A stretch of 54,213 nt of DNA, from the NCBI GenBank assembly GCA_019113745.1, contig DXGV01000054.1:1-54213 (forward strand). The letters run 5' to 3'. Positions 24,307 to 31,880 of this stretch are shown here, in pieces. A program made the position numbers and the translations under genes. This stretch comes from Candidatus Blautia intestinavium (GTDB lineage Bacteria > Bacillota > Clostridia > Lachnospirales > Lachnospiraceae). The first letter of the stretch is position 1, and each line of letters starts with the position of its first letter. The notes below the pieces were generated by a model. That model did no database searches and was not told where the DNA came from. It was given only the letters and a program-made list of their open reading frames with translations.

Positions 24307-25092
24307 ATGGCTATAGATGTAAAAATTAATGTTTTTGAAGGCCCTCTGGATCTTCTTCTTCATCTGATCGAAAAAAATAAAATTGATATTTATGATATCC
24401 CTATTGTAGACATCACTGATCAGTACATGGAATATCTTCACAGTATGCCCTCGGAGGATCTGGGGGCCATGAGTGAATTTCTTGTAATGGCGGCGACCCT
24501 TCTGGACATTAAATGCAGAATGCTGCTTCCAAAAGAAAAAAATGAAGAAGGGGAAGAGGAGGATCCCAGGGAAGAGCTTGTACAGAAGCTTCTGGAATAT
24601 AAAATGTATAAGTTTATGTCCTACGAGCTGAAAGACCGTATGGATGAAGCGGACGGGGTTTTTTACAAAAAACCTACGATTCCGGATGAAGTCCTGAAAT
24701 ACCGGGAACCGGTGGATCCAAAAGAGCTGCTCTCCTCAGTTACTCTGGAGCGTCTCAACAAAATCTACCAGTCCATACTGAAAAAACAGGAAGAAAAAAT
24801 CGATCCCATCCGAAGCAAATTCGGAACTATTGAAAAAGAGGAAGTCAGCCTTTCCGATAAAATGGTGGAAATGAAATCCTATGCTTCCTCCCACCGCCGC
24901 TTCAGTTTCCGTCAGCTTCTTGAGGGCCAGCCTTCCAGAACACAGATCGTCGTAACGTTTCTGTCCATTCTGGAGCTGATGAAAATGGGATATATTCACG
25001 TAGAACAGGAGGCTTTGTTCGACGACATCCAGGTGGAAGTAACAACAGATCCGCAGACCTGGAAGCATCTTACAGAGTTTGCCGACGAATAA
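24307..25092 (+). CDS. scpA: Segregation and condensation protein A
   Basis: This 261-residue kleisin bridges the two SMC heads of the bacterial condensin and works with ScpB in chromosome organisation. The N-terminal domain (DVKINVFEGPLDLLLHLIEKNKIDIYDIPI) is distinctive. An acidic middle and a C-terminal winged-helix region follow (FRQLLEGQPSRTQIVVTFLSILELMKMG). No strong ribosome site precedes the ATG; instead a nine-codon ORF starting at 24287 runs through it, as noted under findings. It is followed by scpB after 18 nt. smc is not in this window. Confidence 0.95.
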   Translation: MAIDVKINVFEGPLDLLLHLIEKNKIDIYDIPIVDITDQYMEYLHSMPSEDLGAMSEFLVMAATLLDIKCRMLLPKEKNEEGEEEDPREELVQKLLEYKMYKFMSYELKDRMDEADGVFYKKPTIPDEVLKYREPVDPKELLSSVTLERLNKIYQSILKKQEEKIDPIRSKFGTIEKEEVSLSDKMVEMKSYASSHRRFSFRQLLEGQPSRTQIVVTFLSILELMKMGYIHVEQEALFDDIQVEVTTDPQTWKHLTEFADE

Positions 25093-25110
25093 GCAGGAAT
25101 GAGGGCTTAA

Positions 25111-25680
25111 ATGGAAATAAAAAAAGCAGAGGCCGCGATAGAGGCAATTCTCTTTGCTATCGGCGAATCTGTGGAGCTTTCACAGATCGCGGAGGCGATC
25201 GGCCAGGATAAAGAAACTACACGAAAACTGATCCACCGTCTGATGGACAGCTATCAGGACGAAGGAAGAGGTATCCAGATCATTGAACTGGAACAATCCT
25301 ACCAGATGTGCACCAAGAAGGAGTATTACGGCAATCTGATCCAGATCGCCATGCATCCCCAGAAGCCTGTGCTTACAGACGTTATGCTGGAAACGCTTTC
25401 AATCATTGCCTATAAACAGCCGGTAACAAAGGCTGAGATTGAAAAGATCCGGGGAGTAAAATGCGACCATGCCATAAACAAACTTGTTGAATACGATCTG
25501 GTACGGGAGCTTGGAAGGCTGGACGCTCCGGGCAGGCCGATCCTTTTCGGCACAACAGAGGAATTCCTGCGGACTTTCGGCGTTCAGGGCTTGGACGAGC
25601 TTCCGGTCCTGGATCCGGTTCAGATGGAGGATTTCAAAGCAGAAGCGGAAGAAGAGATCCAGTTGAAGCTGGACGTTTAA
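25111..25680 (+). CDS. scpB: Segregation and condensation protein B
   Basis: This 189-residue protein has two winged-helix domains: the first about 5-80 (AIEAILFAIGESVELSQIAEAI) and the second about 90-165 (TLSIIAYKQPVTKAEIEKIRGVKCDHAI). ScpB dimers bind ScpA and regulate the SMC complex. The acidic C-terminal tail of about 20 residues is ordinary. It sits 18 nt behind scpA in the expected order. Confidence 0.96.
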   Translation: MEIKKAEAAIEAILFAIGESVELSQIAEAIGQDKETTRKLIHRLMDSYQDEGRGIQIIELEQSYQMCTKKEYYGNLIQIAMHPQKPVLTDVMLETLSIIAYKQPVTKAEIEKIRGVKCDHAINKLVEYDLVRELGRLDAPGRPILFGTTEEFLRTFGVQGLDELPVLDPVQMEDFKAEAEEEIQLKLDV

Positions 25681-25747
25681 AAAGACGCCCGCATAAAATA
25701 CGGCGGCTGACGAACCGCTTACAAATGACAGAAAGGATATGTAAAAA

Positions 25748-26542
25748 ATGCCTACCACATATACGCATGATCTGTTTGGAAAAAAAATATACCGGCAGCT
25801 TCCTGACGAAATGAAAAAAGTGATACGGAAAAACGGAGATCTGTATCGGATAGGGCTCCACGGCCCGGATATCTTTTTTTACCATCTTATGAAACCGGCG
25901 GTAAACGGATCCGGAGTGGAAATGCACCACAATGCCGCCGCCCCGTTTTTCTTAAGGGGAATGAGCCTGGTAAGAGAAAGGGGAGACGAGAAGCTTCTGG
26001 CCTATCTTCTGGGCTTTGGATGTCACTATCTTCTTGACAGCGCCTGCCATCCCTATGTAGATGAAATGGCCGGGAAAAAAGTGATCTCACATACTCTTCT
26101 GGAAAAAGAGCTGGACAGAACCCTGATGCTGGAGACGAACCGTGATCCTCATCATTTTTATCCCTCTGACTGCATTGTTCCCAGGATTTCCTATGCCAGA
26201 GTGATCCACCGGGTATTTCCGCAGATAAAAATAAAAGATATTTTTTTCTCTCTCCGCATGATGAAGTTTCTTACAAATCTCATGGTATATGACAACCGTG
26301 GGAAACGGCGCTTTTTTCTGCGCATATTTACAGGAATCGGCGGTAAGAAGCTGTCTGCCTCCGCCATGGATCACTTTATGAGAAAGGATCCGGCTCCGGG
26401 AAGCGAAGAACCTGTTGGAAAGCTTCATAAACTTTTTGACCAGGCCGTGAAGGAATCCCCGGAATATCTCGAGGAACTGTATTTACTCTCGAAAGAAGAG
26501 CTTCCTCTGTCCTCCCGCTGGTATCACACCTATAACGGCTGA
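25748..26542 (+). CDS. Zinc-dependent phospholipase C-like protein
   Basis: This 264-residue protein belongs to the zinc-dependent phospholipase C-like family. Candidate zinc ligands are His7 (YTHDLFG), His38 and Asp41 (GLHGPDIFFYH), His46, His60-His61, His93 with Asp97 (GCHYLLDSAC) and His101. No signal peptide is seen, unlike secreted clostridial toxins of the family, so a cytoplasmic or unusual role is likely and toxin activity should not be assumed. The ATG follows AAAGGA at a long 12-nt spacing. A PLC-like gene in a run of cell-envelope genes suggests lipid handling. Confidence 0.82.
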   Translation: MPTTYTHDLFGKKIYRQLPDEMKKVIRKNGDLYRIGLHGPDIFFYHLMKPAVNGSGVEMHHNAAAPFFLRGMSLVRERGDEKLLAYLLGFGCHYLLDSACHPYVDEMAGKKVISHTLLEKELDRTLMLETNRDPHHFYPSDCIVPRISYARVIHRVFPQIKIKDIFFSLRMMKFLTNLMVYDNRGKRRFFLRIFTGIGGKKLSASAMDHFMRKDPAPGSEEPVGKLHKLFDQAVKESPEYLEELYLLSKEELPLSSRWYHTYNG

Positions 26543-26626
26543 AAAACAGACAAGACAGAAAACCGCAGGGAATAAACCGGACAGGTCCGCATAAAATAGT
26601 CCTATAGAACCAGAAAGAGGTGGACT

Positions 26627-27913
26627 ATGAAATTCAAACGGACCGCGGTAATAATCCTGCTGGCATCTGTCTTTTTTTGCAGATATACGACAGTACCTGC
26701 TGAAAATTTTGACCATATAAAACAGCTCGTGCCCGGGACGTCCCGGGAAAACAGTGAAGACCAGATACATATGGAAAATACCGTTCCGGAAGAACACGGA
26801 AGTCCTGGAAACCTGTACGCCCTGTCCGCTGTTCTTATGGACGGGGATTCCGGAAGAATCCTTTACGAAAAAGACGGGGAAACACCCCGTGCGAATGCAA
26901 GTACCACAAAAGTGCTGACCTGTATACTGGCTCTGGAGAACGGAGCTGGAGACGACTATGTAACTGTTTCTAAAAGAGCGGCTTCCCAGCCGGACGTCCA
27001 GTTGAATATAGAAGAAGGAGAGCAGTACTATCTGGAAGATCTCCTTTATTCCCTGATGCTCCAGAGCCATAACGATACGGCGGTTGCCATTGCGGAACAT
27101 ATCGGCGGATCTGTGGAGGGCTTTGCCAGAATGATGAATGAAAAGGCGGAGGAAATCGGCTGTACGGACACCCATTTTGTGACTCCCAACGGACTGGACG
27201 CCGAAGACGAAGGAGGAACCCATCATACTACGGCGGAAGACCTGGCGCTGATCATGCGCTATGCCATAAAAAGCCCCACTTTTCTGAAAATCACCCAGAC
27301 AAGAGAGTATACTTTTTCAGATCTCGCCAAAAAACGCACGTTCACAGTCCGCAACGCAAACACTTTTTTTGATATGACAGAAGGCGTTCTGTCAGGAAAA
27401 ACCGGATTTACAGGGGACGCCGGCTACTGTTATGTATGTGCCTGCCAAAAGAACGGAAAAACATTTATCGTCTCGCTGCTGGGCTGCGGATGGCCGAACA
27501 ATAAAAACTATAAATGGAAAGATACCATGACGCTTTTGGATTACGGAGATCAGAATTATGAGTACAGGACATTTTTCCGGGAGCCAAAGCTCCCTGAATT
27601 CCCGGTGGAAAACGGGGTTCCGGACACAAAAAGCGCAGAGCAAAAAGCCTTCGTTCATGGTATTGTGGCAGCTTCGGACAACGCCGGAAAACAAAAACTG
27701 CTTCTTCGAAACGATGAAAAAATCGAATGTAAAGTAACCGTGAAAGAAAAACTTACAGCTCCCGTAAAAAAGGGTGATGAGATAGGCAGAATCACTTTTC
27801 TTTTAAACGGCGGAACCGTTGCCTCCTATCCCGTAACAGCAGACCGCACAGTAGAAAAAATATCCTACCTCTGGTGCGTGGATCAGGTATTCCACAATTT
27901 TTTTCATGGATAA
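26627..27913 (+). CDS. D-alanyl-D-alanine carboxypeptidase (DacB/DacF type)
   Basis: This 428-residue penicillin-binding protein is the second carboxypeptidase of this window. A hydrophobic N-terminal segment (6-18) serves as a signal or anchor, followed by a linker and the active-site motifs: STTK with Ser92 and Lys95, SHN at 147-149, KTG at 258-260. SHN replaces the SGN of the gene at 21131. A C-terminal domain from about 310 may fold as in PBP5. In Bacillus, DacB and DacF act in spore cortex formation; that is only a possible parallel. It ends at the terminator 27920-27959. GAGGTGG is the ribosome site. Confidence 0.93.
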   Translation: MKFKRTAVIILLASVFFCRYTTVPAENFDHIKQLVPGTSRENSEDQIHMENTVPEEHGSPGNLYALSAVLMDGDSGRILYEKDGETPRANASTTKVLTCILALENGAGDDYVTVSKRAASQPDVQLNIEEGEQYYLEDLLYSLMLQSHNDTAVAIAEHIGGSVEGFARMMNEKAEEIGCTDTHFVTPNGLDAEDEGGTHHTTAEDLALIMRYAIKSPTFLKITQTREYTFSDLAKKRTFTVRNANTFFDMTEGVLSGKTGFTGDAGYCYVCACQKNGKTFIVSLLGCGWPNNKNYKWKDTMTLLDYGDQNYEYRTFFREPKLPEFPVENGVPDTKSAEQKAFVHGIVAASDNAGKQKLLLRNDEKIECKVTVKEKLTAPVKKGDEIGRITFLLNGGTVASYPVTADRTVEKISYLWCVDQVFHNFFHG

Positions 27914-27919
27914 CGTTTT

Positions 27920-27959
27920 CACAGCGCAGCTCATATACCGGGGCCGCGCTGTGTTTTTT
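27920..27959 (+). terminator. Terminator of second D,D-carboxypeptidase
   Basis: An 8-bp perfect stem (27920-27927 with 27946-27953) with a long loop and two further possible inner pairs is followed by six T's. It separates the carboxypeptidase unit from the decarboxylase cluster. Confidence 0.65.
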
Positions 27960-27999
27960 GACAGGGGAGTTAAATTTTTAACAAAAATCTGGAAATCTA

Positions 28000-28028
28000 T
28001 TGAAAAAAAAATGAAAAAAGGTTACAAT
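28000..28028 (+). promoter_or_regulatory. Probable promoter of the Na+-pump decarboxylase operon
   Basis: TTGAAA, a 17-nt A-rich spacer and TACAAT lie 60 nt upstream of the first carboxyltransferase gene. A TATAAT directly after it lacks a -35 box. An A-tract upstream may act as an UP element. Confidence 0.5.
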
Positions 28029-28087
28029 TATAATCGGCTGAAATTTTGTTTATCATTAAATTTTTATAAAATGGAGGGCAAAAGAGA

Positions 28088-29524
28088 ATGAGTAATGCAA
28101 CACAAAGCTTAGCAGGCACAAGAATTACTTCTTTGCTTGATGCGAACAGTTTTGTTGAAATCGGAAAAAGCGTGACCGCAAGATCCACAGACTTCAACAT
28201 GACTGAAAAGAAAGCGCCTTCAGACGGTGTGATCACCGGCTACGGCGTGATCGATGGGAATCTGGTGTATGTATACAGCCAGGATGTTTCTGTTCTGAAC
28301 GGAACTGTTGGCGAAATGCATGCGAAAAAGATTTCTTCCCTTTATGATCTTGCAATGAAGACAGGCGCTCCGGTGATCGGGCTGATCGACTGTGCCGGAA
28401 TGAGACTCCAGGAAGCAACAGACGCTCTGGAAGCTTTCGGTTCCATTTACCTGAAACAGACTCTGGCATCCGGGATGATCCCCCAGATCACAGCGGTGTT
28501 CGGAACCTGCGGAGGCGGTATGGCCATTATTCCCGCACTGACAGACTTTACGTTTATGGAAGAGAAAAAAGGAAAAATGTTCGTCAATACCCCCAATGCT
28601 CTGGAGGGCAATCATGTAGAAAAATGTGATACTTCAGCCGCTTCTTTCCAGAGTGAGGAGACAGGACTTATTGACCGGACAGGTTCTGAAAGCGAGATCC
28701 TCGGATGGATCCGTCAGCTTATCGGCTTCCTTCCTTCCAATTTTGAAGATAACGATTCCTATGACGAGTGCACAGACGATCTGAACCGTGTATGCGGCGA
28801 TATCGCAGCCTGCGCAGGCGATACAGTTCTTGCTCTGTCAAGAATCGCGGACAATAATATTTTCTTTGAGACAGGCTCCGCCTATGGAAAAGACGTTGTA
28901 ACCGGTTTTCTTCGCCTGAACGGCGCCACCGTCGGAGCTGTGGCAAACAGACAGGAAATTTACGGCGAAGACGGAACGAAGACAGAAGAGTTCGACGGAA
29001 CTCTGTCTGCAAGAGGCGCGAGAAAAGCCGCCGGCTTCGTGAAATTCTGCGACGCCTTTGATATCCCTGTTCTTACTCTTACGAATGTGACAGGCTTCAA
29101 GGCAACTGTCTGCAATGAAAAAATGATGGCGAAATCTGTAGGCGAACTTGTTCATGCCTTTGCCGACGCAACCGTTCCGAAGGTGAACGTAATTATCGGA
29201 AAAGCTTACGGAACCGCCTATGTCGCCATGAACAGCAAGGCTATCGGAGCAGATTATGTATATGCCTGGGATAATGCGGAAATCGGCATGATGGACGCGT
29301 CCCTTGCGGCGAAGATCATGTATCCCGGCGAAGAGGCTTCCGTTCTTAATGAAAAGGCGGCGGAATACAGAGAACTCCAGTCAGGAGTTGGATCCGCAGC
29401 GGCCAGAGGCTATGTGGATACGGTGATCGCGCCGGAGGAAACAAGAAAATATGTGATCGGGGCCTTTGAGATGCTGTTCACAAAAAGAGAAGACCGTCCG
29501 TCCAAGAAACACAGCGCGGTCTGA
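28088..29524 (+). CDS. Acyl-CoA-type carboxyltransferase subunit (12S/MmdA-like)
   Basis: This 478-residue protein has the crotonase-fold carboxyltransferase pair of domains. The N-terminal half contains GYGVIDGNLVYVYSQD, the oxyanion-type GTCGGGMAIIPALTDF and a hydrophobic MEEKKGKMFVNTP. The C-terminal half contains FVKFCDAFDIPVLTLTNVTGF and GKAYGTAYVAMN. Such subunits move the carboxyl group between an acyl-CoA and biotin, as in methylmalonyl-CoA or glutaconyl-CoA decarboxylase, propionyl-CoA carboxylase or the 12S part of transcarboxylase. The length is shorter than the roughly 510 residues usual for MmdA, so the acyl-CoA cannot be named. It begins a five-gene cluster with its own promoter, and GGAGG precedes the start. 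Confidence 0.88.
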   Translation: MSNATQSLAGTRITSLLDANSFVEIGKSVTARSTDFNMTEKKAPSDGVITGYGVIDGNLVYVYSQDVSVLNGTVGEMHAKKISSLYDLAMKTGAPVIGLIDCAGMRLQEATDALEAFGSIYLKQTLASGMIPQITAVFGTCGGGMAIIPALTDFTFMEEKKGKMFVNTPNALEGNHVEKCDTSAASFQSEETGLIDRTGSESEILGWIRQLIGFLPSNFEDNDSYDECTDDLNRVCGDIAACAGDTVLALSRIADNNIFFETGSAYGKDVVTGFLRLNGATVGAVANRQEIYGEDGTKTEEFDGTLSARGARKAAGFVKFCDAFDIPVLTLTNVTGFKATVCNEKMMAKSVGELVHAFADATVPKVNVIIGKAYGTAYVAMNSKAIGADYVYAWDNAEIGMMDASLAAKIMYPGEEASVLNEKAAEYRELQSGVGSAAARGYVDTVIAPEETRKYVIGAFEMLFTKREDRPSKKHSAV

Positions 29525-29537
29525 AAGAGGTGAGCAT

Positions 29538-30278
29538 ATGAATCAGATGTTTAAAAAAGTGTCTTCTGTCTGTGCGGCTCTTGTCTGCGCCGCGTCGCTG
29601 ACAGTATCCGGCGCATCGTTTGTAATGGCTGCTGAAATGGACGATGCAGTAGAAAGCCAGCTCATCATGGTAGCGGAAGGCCTTACAGATGCGATCATCC
29701 CCTTAAGCGATGAAGAGATTGAATCTTATCTGGAAGGCGGCGACGAGTTTACTGTAAACGCCATGAACGCCTGGAATGATGTAAAGGATAAAGTAGGAGA
29801 GCTGAAGGAAACCGGCGAAACGCAGGTGGAGGTTTCCGGCGATCAGTACACAGCCACAGTTCCTGTGGAATTTGAAAAAGAAGACGCGGAATTCGTTTAT
29901 GTATTCGATGATCTCAGCACCATGTCGCCGTCTTCTGTAAGCGTAAATATTCAGTATTCTCTGGCGACTACGCTGAAAAACGCCGCACTGAACACTGTAA
30001 TGGGACTTGGCACTGTATTTGTTGTACTTGCAGTTCTGATCTTCCTGATCTCTCTGTTTAAGTATATTCCGGGTTCCGCGGCAGCCAAGAAAAAAGAAGA
30101 GCCCGCGGCGGCGCCTGCAAAAGCGCCTGCTCCTGCTCCGGTACCGGTGCAGACCCCGGCCTATGACGATAAGGAACTGGCGGCTGTGATAGCGGCAGCC
30201 ATAGCAGCGTCTGAGGGAACGTCCCCCGACGGCTTTGTAGTACGTTCTATCCGCAAAATCAACCGAAAAAGAAGGTAA
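29538..30278 (+). CDS. Enlarged OadG-family subunit with extracytoplasmic domain
   Basis: OadG (gamma) subunits anchor and assemble Na+-pump decarboxylases and normally have about 80-120 residues with one membrane helix. This 246-residue version has a signal-like N-terminus (1-32, cleavable near VMAA), then about 125 residues of extracytoplasmic domain rich in acidic and aromatic residues, a membrane helix near 154-174 (LGTVFVVLAVLIFLISLF), a Pro/Ala-rich linker and a cytoplasmic tail ending in Arg-Lys. The assignment rests on the helix, linker and position between carboxyltransferase and biotin carrier. The outer domain resembles NTF2-like folds only loosely. GAGGTG precedes ATG 29538. Confidence 0.72.
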   Translation: MNQMFKKVSSVCAALVCAASLTVSGASFVMAAEMDDAVESQLIMVAEGLTDAIIPLSDEEIESYLEGGDEFTVNAMNAWNDVKDKVGELKETGETQVEVSGDQYTATVPVEFEKEDAEFVYVFDDLSTMSPSSVSVNIQYSLATTLKNAALNTVMGLGTVFVVLAVLIFLISLFKYIPGSAAAKKKEEPAAAPAKAPAPAPVPVQTPAYDDKELAAVIAAAIAASEGTSPDGFVVRSIRKINRKRR

Positions 30279-30299
30279 AGACAATAGGAGGATCTTAAA

Positions 30300-30695
30300 A
30301 TGAAAAGTTATACAATTACCGTTAATGGAACCGCATACGAAGTTACTGTAGAAGAAAAAGGCGCTGTAAGCGCACCTGCAGCCGCACCTGTTCCGGCTCC
30401 GGCAGCTCCCGCACCTGCAGCGGCGCCCGCTCCGGCACCTGCACCTGCTCCTGCTCCGGCAGCTCCCGCCGGCGGTACCGGCGCTGTAAAAGTGACGGCA
30501 TCTGTTCCCGGCAAAGTCGTTAAGATCGTAGCAGAGCCCGGACAGGCTCTGAAACCCGGTGACAGCATTGTCATCCTGGAATCCATGAAAATGGAGATCC
30601 CGATCGTTGCTCCTCAGGAAGGCACCCTGGCAAGCATCGATACAACAGAAGGCGCATCCGTAGAAAACGGAGATATCCTGGCAACAATGAACTAG
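30300..30695 (+). CDS. Biotin carboxyl carrier protein of decarboxylase
   Basis: This 131-residue protein has a short folded start, a long Pro/Ala linker (about 24-58) and a biotinyl domain. Biotin attaches to Lys97 in ESMKME. It is the mobile arm that carries CO2 between the carboxyltransferase and the membrane channel, and as the only biotin carrier in the cluster it should serve both carboxyltransferases (28088 and 31881). The linker sequence is low-complexity. AGGAGG precedes the start. It lies 16 nt before oadB. Confidence 0.95.
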   Translation: MKSYTITVNGTAYEVTVEEKGAVSAPAAAPVPAPAAPAPAAAPAPAPAPAPAPAAPAGGTGAVKVTASVPGKVVKIVAEPGQALKPGDSIVILESMKMEIPIVAPQEGTLASIDTTEGASVENGDILATMN

Positions 30696-30711
30696 GACGG
30701 GAGGTATTCAA

Positions 30712-31863
30712 ATGTCGTATATTACAGAAACCCTGTCCAACCTGATTCATCAGACTGCGTTTTTTAATCTGACCTGGGGCAACTATCTGATGATCGCGGT
30801 GGCATGTGTATTCTTATTCCTTGCCATTAAAAAGGGATTTGAACCGCTTCTTCTGGTTCCTATCGCTTTTGGTATGCTCCTGGTAAATATTTATCCGGAC
30901 ATCATGGCAGATCCGGCCGACACTTCAAACGGTGTGGGAGGACTTCTTCACTACTTCTATCTGCTGGACGAGTGGAGTATTCTTCCGTCACTGATCTTCA
31001 TGGGCGTCGGAGCCATGACGGATTTCGGACCTCTGATCGCAAATCCCAAGAGTTTCCTTATGGGAGCGGCCGCACAGCTTGGTATTTATGTGGCATACTT
31101 CCTGGCAATCTTCCTGGGATTCAACGACAAAGCGGCGGCAGCTATTTCCATTATCGGAGGAGCCGACGGCCCCACCTCTATTTTCCTCGCAGGAAAGCTT
31201 GGACAGTCTGCTTTGATGGGACCCATTGCGGTGGCGGCATATTCCTATATGTCTCTGGTACCCATTATCCAGCCGCCTATTATGAAACTGTGTACTACAG
31301 AAAAGGAACGCAAGATCAAAATGGAGCAGCTTCGTCCGGTAAGCAAACTGGAAAAGATTCTGTTCCCTATCGTGATCACTATTGTTATATGCCTGATCCT
31401 TCCTACGGTAGCTCCGCTGGTTGGTATGCTGATGCTCGGAAATCTGTTCCGTGAATCCGGCGTAGTAAAACAGCTTACAGAAACCGCGTCCAATGCGATG
31501 ATGTATATCGTTGTAATTCTTCTGGGTACATCTGTAGGCGCTTCTACAAGTGCAGAGGCATTTTTGAATCTTGATACTCTGAAAATCGTATTCCTTGGTC
31601 TGGTTGCGTTTGCATTCGGTACCTTCGGCGGAGTTATGCTGGGCAAGCTGATGTGCAAGCTGTCCGGAGGCAAGATCAACCCGCTGATCGGTTCCGCAGG
31701 CGTATCCGCTGTGCCGATGGCCGCCCGTGTATCTCAGAAAGTGGGAGCGGAAGCAGATCCTACCAACTTCCTTCTGATGCATGCTATGGGACCAAACGTA
31801 GCAGGCGTTATCGGAACCGCTGTGGCAGCCGGTACCTTCATGGCAATATTCGGCGTAATGTAA
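30712..31863 (+). CDS. oadB: Sodium-pump decarboxylase beta subunit
   Basis: This 383-residue integral membrane protein is the Na+ channel of oxaloacetate, methylmalonyl-CoA and glutaconyl-CoA decarboxylases. Carboxybiotin is decarboxylated here and the free energy moves Na+ outward. Conserved GGADGPTSIF at about 149-158 includes Asp152, a residue needed for Na+ and proton binding in homologues, and a second conserved stretch (NPLIGSAGVSAVPMAARV) is near residue 320. Nine or more membrane helices are expected. GGGAGG ribosome site. It works with the biotin carrier just upstream. Confidence 0.96.
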   Translation: MSYITETLSNLIHQTAFFNLTWGNYLMIAVACVFLFLAIKKGFEPLLLVPIAFGMLLVNIYPDIMADPADTSNGVGGLLHYFYLLDEWSILPSLIFMGVGAMTDFGPLIANPKSFLMGAAAQLGIYVAYFLAIFLGFNDKAAAAISIIGGADGPTSIFLAGKLGQSALMGPIAVAAYSYMSLVPIIQPPIMKLCTTEKERKIKMEQLRPVSKLEKILFPIVITIVICLILPTVAPLVGMLMLGNLFRESGVVKQLTETASNAMMYIVVILLGTSVGASTSAEAFLNLDTLKIVFLGLVAFAFGTFGGVMLGKLMCKLSGGKINPLIGSAGVSAVPMAARVSQKVGAEADPTNFLLMHAMGPNVAGVIGTAVAAGTFMAIFGVM

Positions 31864-31880
31864 AATAAGGAGAATAAACA

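Noticed and set aside
25748-26542. Calling this protein a secreted clostridial alpha-toxin
   Set aside because: There is no signal peptide or membrane-binding C-terminal domain; only the metal-binding core is similar.
30370-30480. Tandem GCxCCxGCx-like repeat as a DNA repeat element
   Set aside because: It encodes the Pro/Ala linker of the biotin carrier, a normal feature of these proteins.
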